Assembly: GCF_009870125.1 (NCBI RefSeq)
Contig: NC_046683.1
Location: forward strand, 39,943,869 to 40,007,868
Reading direction: 5' to 3'
Source: Drosophila pseudoobscura
Taxonomy: Eukaryota; Arthropoda; Insecta; Diptera; Drosophilidae
DNA: 64,000 nucleotides
This document shows positions 42,714 through 50,803 of this stretch, one piece after another. Position 1 is the stretch's first letter. Each line of letters opens with the position of its first letter. Under the pieces are notes generated by a model. That model was given only the letters and a program-made list of their open reading frames with translations, did no database searches and had not been told where the DNA came from. Both the position numbers and the translations under genes were made by a program.

Positions 42714-43403
42714 ATGGACACGCTTCAATCAAAAAGAATTAGGTCCACTAGAAAGAAGCAGGATCACGAAGTCATTTTCGGTCTCGAATATTATGTAGTA
42801 CATAATTTAAAACTTAAATGCGGTTTTTCAACTACAAGAAAATTCACTCCAATGATATGGATGCAGCAAAGCAAAAACAATTTCGTTGGTTTAGATAAAG
42901 ATGAATGGATGCAATTGGTTACATACAAAGAGTATATCCAATTGAAACTTGATCAGTATGATTTTTTGATGCCTGATACAATTATAGACCATCCATTATT
43001 ACCCACAATTAAGTGTAATTTTAGATTTCGAAAATCAGATAAGCAGTATGTGTTTATAATAAATCAGTTTGGAAATAAAATTGAATTTGATAGTGAGTCC
43101 TGGAGATCGTTTTTAAGATTAGGCATTTTTTTTACCACATTTTTATGTTGGAATACGATACTTAAGCAACAAATTATATACCTCTACTATAATAATATTA
43201 TTCCTAAGTGTGCAGCCTTACAAAAATTTGATGTTCAACTAGCTGATTTAGACGGTACTTATGATAGAAATGTGCAAATAGATTTAACCCGTTTATGCTT
43301 TGAAATTTCCAAAAAAATGTGTAATCAAATAAAACGCGATGTTCTTGAGTATAAGCAAACACTTTTAAATAAGCAATCATCCCAACATAACAATAGAAAA
43401 TAA
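42714..43403 (+). CDS. Conserved Polinton protein upstream of integrase, unknown (229 aa)
   Basis: A full-length open frame with a basic start (RIRSTRKKQDHEV), an aromatic-rich centre (EYYVVHNLKLKC, FTPMIWMQQ, DEWMQLVTYKEYI) and a Gln/His/Asn/Lys end. The stop lies 15 bp before the integrase start, so the two are probably one transcription unit. Trp- and Tyr-rich conserved segments suggest a folded protein. No family function is recognised. Confidence 0.6.
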   Translation: MDTLQSKRIRSTRKKQDHEVIFGLEYYVVHNLKLKCGFSTTRKFTPMIWMQQSKNNFVGLDKDEWMQLVTYKEYIQLKLDQYDFLMPDTIIDHPLLPTIKCNFRFRKSDKQYVFIINQFGNKIEFDSESWRSFLRLGIFFTTFLCWNTILKQQIIYLYYNNIIPKCAALQKFDVQLADLDGTYDRNVQIDLTRLCFEISKKMCNQIKRDVLEYKQTLLNKQSSQHNNRK

Positions 43404-43418
43404 AAAATTATATTAAAA

Positions 43419-44342
43419 ATGAGTAAGCAACAAGTTGTTAATGAAATACATAAGCCTGCTAGAAGAAATTTTATTCGTCGTAAATTCGTACAAAAGGGAA
43501 TTAATGACACGTGGCAAATCGATTTAGTTGAAATGATACCCTTTTATAAGGAAAACAAAGGATATAGGTACTTGCTGACAGTAATTGACACGTTCTCGAA
43601 GTTTGCATATGCAGTTCCCGTTAAGTCTAAAACAGCTTTAGATGTTTTATCAGCATTGAAGAAAATATTAAAAATATCTAAACATAAACCTAAAAATATT
43701 CAATCTGATCAAGGAAAGGAGTTTTTTAATGTAGCCTTCGGAGAGTTAATGAAAAAGAATAACATTAACCATTACCATACATATACACACCTTAAAGCAT
43801 CTATTTGTGAACGTTTTAATAGAACATTAAAAAATCGTATGTGGAAAATCTTTAGTATGCAGGGTAATCATACGTGGATTTATATCTTGCATGACTTACT
43901 AAAAGATTATAATAATTCATATCACCGTACTATAAAAATGAGGCCTATAGATGTAAACAAACAAAATGAAGAGTTTATTTTGAAAACAGCTTATAATATT
44001 TGTAAGGTATTTCCTAAACACAAGTTTTCCATTGGTGATCCTGTTAGAATAAGTAAATATAAAGGTATTTTTACAAAGGGCTATGATCCAAACTGGACAG
44101 CCGAAGTTTTTAAAATTTTAAAAGTAAAGTCTACTAATCCTGTAACATATGAGCTGGAGGACTATAAGGGGGAAATGATCAAAGGCTCATTTTATGATCA
44201 AGAACTCCAAAAAGTTAAAGATGAAAATGCTTTCTTAGTGGAAAAAATACTTAGAAGGAAAAAAGAACAAGTTTTTGTTAAATGGTTAGGTTTCGATGAA
44301 ACACACAATTCATGGATAGATAAAAAGAGTATATTAAAATAA
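43419..44342 (+). CDS. Retroviral-type integrase with chromodomain (INT, 307 aa)
   Basis: Inserts the element and makes the 6-bp duplication. The DDE core has Asp35 (WQIDLVEM), Asp97 (IQSDQGKEF) and Glu131 (ASICERFNRTLKNR), in the order of rve-type integrases. An SH3-like DNA-binding part follows at about 205-262. A chromodomain occupies about 270-305 (VEKILRRKKEQVFVKWLGF...NSWI), which would read histone marks and steer insertion. An N-terminal HHCC zinc domain is not visible in the 30 residues before the core. The gene is convergent with the polymerase gene, whose stop is 116 bp away. Confidence 0.93.
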   Translation: MSKQQVVNEIHKPARRNFIRRKFVQKGINDTWQIDLVEMIPFYKENKGYRYLLTVIDTFSKFAYAVPVKSKTALDVLSALKKILKISKHKPKNIQSDQGKEFFNVAFGELMKKNNINHYHTYTHLKASICERFNRTLKNRMWKIFSMQGNHTWIYILHDLLKDYNNSYHRTIKMRPIDVNKQNEEFILKTAYNICKVFPKHKFSIGDPVRISKYKGIFTKGYDPNWTAEVFKILKVKSTNPVTYELEDYKGEMIKGSFYDQELQKVKDENAFLVEKILRRKKEQVFVKWLGFDETHNSWIDKKSILK

Positions 44343-44457
44343 TTAAGCACGCAAAATATTTATCAGATTTAATTTATTTTTGTGTATTTTTTTACATTGA
44401 AATATAGTTTTAATTATACACAAATTAAAAATAATAATAATATAATGTTAAATTTAC
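44343..44457. other. Convergent integrase/polymerase intergenic region
   Basis: AT-rich gap of 115 bp where the integrase and polymerase transcripts end. Short A/T tracts could supply 3'-end signals for both, but no distinct terminator was assigned. Confidence 0.4.
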
Positions 44458-47400
44458 TTATACCATATTTTGTGTATTATTACTAGCACCTAAAATATTT
44501 TTAATTTCATAGTGATTATGAGCTAATGTTGAAATATTATCAGGTAATATAAATCTTTTGTCATCCTTATAATTTAGACTTATCTTATTTACAATTTCAG
44601 TATAAATTTTATGACCTCTACTTCTAATAACTCTCTGTTGTCCATAATAAGTTTTTTTATGTTTAATGCATTCAATATAATGAGTATGAGTTAATCGTTT
44701 AACTACTGACTTTTTTACGCCTTTAACCTTTTTTACGTTATAGTCAGTGTTATCATCTTTAGCAATTAAATATGAGTATGCTTTCGCTTTTAATCCTGCA
44801 AACGACGTCATTATTTTTCCTGCATTTTCGTCTTTCATTAATCCAAGCTCTTTGTTATTAGCGAGATTGATACCGAATCTGTTTGAGGCTAGGTAATTGG
44901 ATGTATCAAAGCGATTAGGATTGAATTTAATTAAATCATAAAAATCTTCTTCTGATGATATAATAAATGAATCTGTATCCATATAGAGTATTTTTGATGA
45001 TGGACATTTTACAGAATGAAAATTATAGAAATAGTCATACATTAACCATTTTGAAAGTTCTAGTACACTAACTCCAATGTATATGGGCTTATCATAAAAA
45101 ATTCGGGACTTAGTTGATTCAATGGCAGCCAAATTATCTCCAAAGATTTCAACACTGTGGAAATTATGTCTTGCTATGCGTTGTCTAAACCCTGCTGAGT
45201 TTTGTCTTGACTCATAATGCTTAACTAATGCAACCTCACGACGTTTTTCTACATTCTCCATTGTTTTACCGTAAACGGCATTAACCATTAATTTGTAAAA
45301 GTTTATCTCAAAGTCATTGCTAGCTAATTTTCTAAGAGATGTATTGAGGTCAATATATGGTTTCAGCCAACAGGACTGATTAAATGATAAAACTCTAGAT
45401 ATTTTTTCTAAAATCATACCTTGCTCTATACATAACTGTAGCTGCTTCAAATGAATTATATAGTTCTTTTTATCACTTAAGTCAGCTATTAGTTTTGTCT
45501 GCTTTCCTCCTGGTGGAATCTTATTTTCGGGGCAAAAAGGTAAACTATTATGCTTATTATGAATATCATCAGGATATCGCAAATCTACTTCTAAAATATA
45601 TCCAACATCACTAGATGCCGATATGCTAAGAACGTTGAAAGATGAAATTTCATCGTTACTTAGAAATTTAAAATTAGAAAATGGAAGGGGTTGACTCATA
45701 GCCCATCCATATAAGTTGTTGGCGTCAATATATGAAAGGAAATTTATGGGTTCGTTAGGCTTAAATTTATTATTTAAATATTTGTTATTTGCTGTTGCAA
45801 TCCGTTGAGTGCATTGAGTCAATCCTCCACGAACAGCAGTTTTTAAAAAATTATAAATGTCAGGATCACTAACAAGTTCTAATTCTACTCTTGTGTATTT
45901 TAACATTGCATCCCATGAAACTGAAGGAGCAGTAACATAATTAATGGGGTCTAACCTGTACACTCGGGAACAAAGACTCCTAAAATTCTCAAATACATCA
46001 GCAAGAATTAAAACATCGCTTTCCAAATATAATTTTAAATAATCTCTAATAGATTTGCAATTAAATGCGTTCCAAACCTTCTGGGCAAAGTTGTAGTCTT
46101 CAACACTACATTCCTCATCATTCAGTGAATTATAAAAATTATCTCGCGAAGGAAGCAGGGATTCATCAAATTTTTCAAAACTATCCAAATAATCATAGGG
46201 AAATACTCCCTTTCGTCGTAGCATATCAAATTTTTCACCTTGATATTTACTTCTCAAAATTTTAAAATTCGCTATGTTCATATAACTAGCGAGTTTTTCT
46301 AAGCTTGAATTTAAAAATCTATTTGAATCTATATATCTAATTTTATATTGATGAAGATAAGATTCATCGAGCTTACAAATTTGAGTTAACGCAATATATA
46401 ACTCTTTATTGCAAGGAATGGGTCTTAGTTCATCTTTTATTGACGTAACAAATAAATGTATATCATAACGAGATAAGTTATGAAAAACTACCGGGAAAAA
46501 GGGATCGCTTAATCTAAATGTCTGTTTACACAGCTTATGAATAGGACCTACATATTGTCCTGTAAACTGATCAAAGAATTTTTCTCGATCATCATCAGAA
46601 ATTTGTTTCTCGCAGGCATAGCATTCACCGTGTTCCTGGTAATCCTCTTCCCAAATGTTAAACTGATAGATTGGTTTTTTATAAGACTTCCAGTACTTCT
46701 CATAAAGTCCATCGGTTTTCATCCTAAGTGCTTGACAAAATTTTTGGATACAATCCGGTCCTGAAATAACGAAATCATAATGTTTATGAGTTTATTGCCT
46801 TTGCTGGAATGTTAAAATATTTACCTTCGTATGTCCACATCTCATTTAGATGTTCATTGTATTTATGTACAATATAAAATGATGCTGCACATGCTGTATG
46901 CCTCTGTGCCATAGTAGTTGATGATTTTGATGGATCATTAAGATTTATATCGTAATTTTCCAAAACTGCTTCGATGTCAGCATAAATTACTACTGGTGGA
47001 GATAGTTTTTTAGAAAAACTTTTGAATACAGTTTTGGTATTAGGTTCAGGATACAAAGCAGCAACTTTTCCACACTCTTTAGTGTCATGTATAGTATTTG
47101 TTGTACTATAAAATTGCAAGCAGTTCTCGCAAAAATATGCCGTATTATGGGATTTACTATGTTGTGAATAACATAATTTTCTCATGCACGTTATATATGC
47201 ATAATGCATCATTTGCATATTATCACTATTAATTCCAAGCAAGTTTATGTGGTGAGTCCGAATTTTCTTAGTCCTCACTGTGGGTCCCACAACGTTTTTT
47301 CCATTCTCATCGACTTCATAAACATTGATGCTAAAATCCTCATTTGCTGATTCGAATCGCTTGATTCCTTTGCTTGTTATTGGAAACTCAATTCCGGAAA

Positions 47401-48454
47401 AATTTAATCTTACTCCTTCATAATAAATGATGTCTTGCCGTATGTTTCCGCATCGATAGGATGATGGTATTGTTAACTTATCTCGGGAAATTTTTTTTAA
47501 TGCTGCTGTTTGATATATAGTTTTAAGGTGTGTTCCATAGGCTAATGATGCTAAAACACACCACTTGAAACAAAAATCATCGTCATTTTTAACATTTATG
47601 AGTGCATTTCGTGACTTAATTTTTTTGGGAGCTTGGATAAACCTGTTTGCAGCGATATGCTCTAGTTTTATCATGGTAAGTTCAAAATATTTAAAACACT
47701 TTATTGCCCAACCTGAATCCTTCTCCTGGAATTCACTGCTGAGAGTTATCAAATTTTCTATTGTATCATTTAGATGATCATCAATCAGCTCGTTTTCATA
47801 TATTGGGTTGTATGGCGTAATGAAATGCTTCATTGTTTCTGTTAAGCTTTCATCATCAGTGTTTTTAACGTATAATCCATATACTTTTAAATTGTATTTT
47901 ATGGATCTGTACTCACTCATGCAGTGACGCAATAAATTGATAATATCATTTTTGCAATCATAAAAAAACTCTTTTAAATCAATCTGTTCACTTTTATTTG
48001 AGTGAACACGATATGATTTTAAAGGAAATCGCGACTCCGTTGAAATTAAAATAACGTTTTCATTTTCCTCTAGTTGAGCTGCTCTTGCATTCTTATGTTT
48101 GTCCGACATCATATGGCGTCTTTCCCTAGACGAAGGGTAACTTTCACCGCAAATTGAACAGTCAATAATCCTTAGGTCCATCGGAGTATCCAATCGAGGC
48201 CGTTTTGAAGCTCCTGACGTTGAAGGACCTTGAAGATCACTTGAATTAGATCCTTTGCTCATAAGAATCTCAAAAGCATTCCTAGGTCCCAAGCATGCTT
48301 CATAATGACTATCAAACTCTATTAAGTCGATGGACTTAGAGCAAAGGTCACACACTACATTATTACGCAAATCAGAGCATCTCTCATAATGAGATTGAAA
48401 CTCTGAAAAGTCAACGGACTTATCACACATGTTGCACTGAACTTTTGATGCCAT
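44458..48454 (-). CDS. Protein-primed family B DNA polymerase (POLB), two exons, 1,310 aa
   Basis: Exon 1 is 46825-48454 and exon 2 is 44458-46760. The intron 46761-46824 (64 nt, gtaaat...atttcag) keeps frame and restores the conserved GPDC segment that links the two frames, so the apparent split is not a frameshift. The N-terminus has three Cys/His fingers (CNMC, CDLC and CSIC, within 110 residues) and a charged linker. The 3'-5' exonuclease has ExoI Asp493-Glu495 (YADIEAV), ExoII NLSRYD near 638-643 and ExoIII YLESD ending at 792. The polymerase has motif A around Asp889 (YIDANNLYG), motif B KLMVNAVYG at about 1033-1041 and motif C YMDTDS with Asp1138 and Asp1140. Polintons use a terminal protein as primer; the N-terminal part may supply it, which is inference. 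All catalytic residues are present. Confidence 0.93.
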
Positions 48455-48676
48455 TTTAAGTTTTATTTATTTATTTTTTTTTTTTTTTGTATCGAACTAA
48501 CCACTTTCACTATTGAAACAGGACTAAGGGTTTCCTTTTTAAATGGTATCTTTTTAGGCCCCTCCCAAACACCTTCTTAATCTTTTATATCCAAAACAAC
48601 AGTACCTGTTCACAAACCTGTTTCAAACGATCCCTACTGGGTCAATCTAATAATATGAGGGAAAGGTTACAACCTC
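48455..48676. other. Upstream region of the polymerase gene
   Basis: Between the polymerase ATG and the right TIR. It has an A-rich tract just before the ATG (plus-strand T run near 48474-48488) and no clear TATA box. The word aaacctgtttcaaacga occurs here (about 48612) and again inside the TIR (about 48727), so a short duplication spans the TIR boundary. Confidence 0.45.
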
Positions 48677-50507
48677 TATTCTACCTGAAATCCACTTATT
48701 CTTTTTGTGTAATCCTCACGTGGAAGAAACCTGTTTCAAACGAATCCTATGATTCTCTTGTAATAAGAGGAAGTGAAATTCAACCAATCAAAAGTAAAAC
48801 AGAAACATTTAAAATAAATAGTGGTTAAATGTGTTATATTTATTATATATGTACATATGTATATATTATTTTTAGAAAAATACATAAAATATTCTTATTA
48901 TATAAATATGTATTCGTATTATTAAAATTTCGCCTCAGCTAATTTTACCGCAGCAATTAAGTCATCATCATCTTCGTCCCGAAGTAGTTCCTGGAGTTGA
49001 GATCTTTTATCATCATCCTGATTATCTACTAAATCGAAAATGTTGTCATCATCCGGGAAAATGTATGCTGGATTATCATTATTAGACGTTGCATTCCTTG
49101 GGTCATCGTCGTCATCATCCCATTTAATGTCACTTAACCAGGTCAAGTTGCTCTCGAGATAGGTTTGAGTCTTAATCCCAAAAATCAAGGACAGGTCTAC
49201 GGAGCTCGGCTGAGAGTCCAGATTTATGGTTGATTCCGGTTGGGAATCGATAAAAATGATTTCAAGGTCATCCATCGTTGTTGAAAGATTACTAGTTTAT
49301 GTCCTAGCTGTTAGCTGTGAGTAGTTATTATATAGGCACTTTGCTATGGGACAGTGGTAGGTACACAAAGGAGGAATATAAATTATAGAGAAAGTAGAAA
49401 GGTTCAAGGGCATCGAAACCGTTTTTCAGGAAACACTTAAAAAATACCTCTAAACTATCACATTAGATTCATTGCAAAGGGATGACCTACCTGTTTGAGG
49501 GTTGTTTGAATCGCAACACGGGACCAATCGTAAAAACAGGTTCATTGACAGTAAGTGGGAGGAGAGAGAATATAAATGAGCGAAGGATCGATTTGAGAGG
49601 ATTTTACATGGTTGAGAAACAGGATTAAGATCGAAGTTAGTTCACATTATCGCCGATAGGTGGCGCCACCAAGTAGTAAGGATACGGGACAGACGTATAT
49701 TTACTCTAAGTAGCATTAATTAATTTTGATGTCTTCCTATTATAATTTTATTCTTTGCGTGCTCCTATATATATCTCCATTAATTTGTGTTCTCTTACCA
49801 TTCAACCCTCTATACGGACATCTAGATACCCAGGTTTCCAACCTATGTTTTCTATAGGATGTAAATTTCAGAAACTTCACACATTTGTTTTCCCAATTCA
49901 ATGTTTATAAAATATCCTATAAGTATTTATTTAACTTGACCAGTTAATAACATAGCAGAAATTGGTTCCCAATTCAATGTTAATAAAATATCTTATAAGT
50001 ATTTATTTAACATGATCACGTAATAACATAGCAATATGATGCACACTTACATTCAACATGTTGCCAAGCTGCACATGCTTAAGCAAATGTTGCTGCAACA
50101 TGTTGCGAATTTGGTAATTCAGTGTAAAAAGTCGCTGTCCCGTATCCTTACTACTTGGTGGCGCCACCTATCGGCGATAATGTGAACTAACTTCGATCTT
50201 AATCCTGTTTCTCAACCATGTAAAATCCTCTCAAATCGATCCTTCGCTCATTTATATTCTCTCTCCTCCCACTTACTGTCAATGAACCTGTTTTTACGAT
50301 TGGTCCCGTGTTGCGATTCAAACAACCCTCAAACAGGTAGGTCATCCCTTTGCAATGAATCTAATGTGATAGTTTAGAGGTATTTTTTAAGTGTTTCCTG
50401 AAAAACGGTTTCGATGCCCTTGAACCTTTCTACTTTCTCTATAATTTATATTCCTCCTTTGTGTACCTACCACTGTCCCATAGCAAAGTGCCTATATAAT
50501 AACTACT
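48677..50507 (-). repeat. Polinton right terminal inverted repeat (1,831 bp)
   Basis: Mirror image of 33866-35696, ending in aactact at the right target duplication. It carries its own copy of the foldback (arms 49320-49692 and 50135-50507) and of the acidic 117-aa gene (48922-49275). Identity of the stretches compared implies recent insertion or replication-linked homogenisation. Confidence 0.95.
48922..49275 (-). CDS. TIR-encoded acidic protein, right copy (117 aa)
   Basis: Same protein as at 35098-35451, read in the opposite direction from the right TIR; the two translations are identical. Its TATA box is at 49328-49334 on the minus strand. The two genes point towards each other across the whole element. 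No divergence between copies means either very recent insertion or repair of one TIR from the other. Confidence 0.75.
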   Translation of the reverse strand: MDDLEIIFIDSQPESTINLDSQPSSVDLSLIFGIKTQTYLESNLTWLSDIKWDDDDDDPRNATSNNDNPAYIFPDDDNIFDLVDNQDDDKRSQLQELLRDEDDDDLIAAVKLAEAKF

Positions 50508-50513
50508 GGCAGA
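50508..50513. repeat. Polinton target-site duplication, right copy (ggcaga)
   Basis: Identical to 33860-33865. It follows the last base of the right TIR. Confidence 0.95.
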
Positions 50514-50803
50514 TCACACACAAATTTCTATTTTTATTTCTTTTTTTTTTTAATTAGTTTTGGGACTGTTTGATTGATGTAATTGAACAAATGATTTAAT
50601 TTGGAATTTAAACATTTTTCACTGATGAAAGCCGAAATGTGAGGATGTAAGTGAAAGTGCCGTACTTCAAACTCGATCAATTTTGAGTTACTTTTTCACG
50701 AAACAATCAACAGAAAGTTGCACAGAGAAGATTTATAAATTCTGTAAGGGCATAAGGGAGGCTGCTGCTGCTCCCGTTCTCCCCTGTTCCAGTAGGATTC
50801 TTC
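50514..50803 (-). other. 3' flank of the eIF4E-like gene, interrupted by the Polinton
   Basis: The 290 bp between the eIF4E-like stop and the right target duplication. On the minus strand an AATAAA signal lies at 50533-50538, only 20 bp before the element. The original 3' UTR may thus end just short of the insertion, and a transcript passing this signal would run into the TIR. Confidence 0.5.

Larger units (their letters stand above)
33866..50507. mobile_element. Polinton/Maverick self-synthesising transposon, complete (16,642 bp)
   Basis: Complete element: 6-bp target duplication, TIRs of 1,831 bp starting AGTAGTT, and the full diagnostic gene set, namely protein-primed DNA polymerase B, retroviral-type integrase, adenain-like protease, packaging ATPase, major capsid protein and penton-like minor capsid protein. 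The minus strand carries the virion cluster and polymerase. The plus strand carries the integrase, its upstream partner and two small left-arm genes. No stop or frameshift breaks any core gene once introns are taken into account. Polintons are thought to be able to form virus particles, and this copy encodes every part known to be needed; that it does so is inference. Length is within the usual 15-20 kb. Confidence 0.97.

Noticed and set aside
46722..46784. A frameshift or inactivating stop in the Polinton polymerase
   Set aside because: A GT-AG intron (46761-46824) explains the break and keeps the frame.
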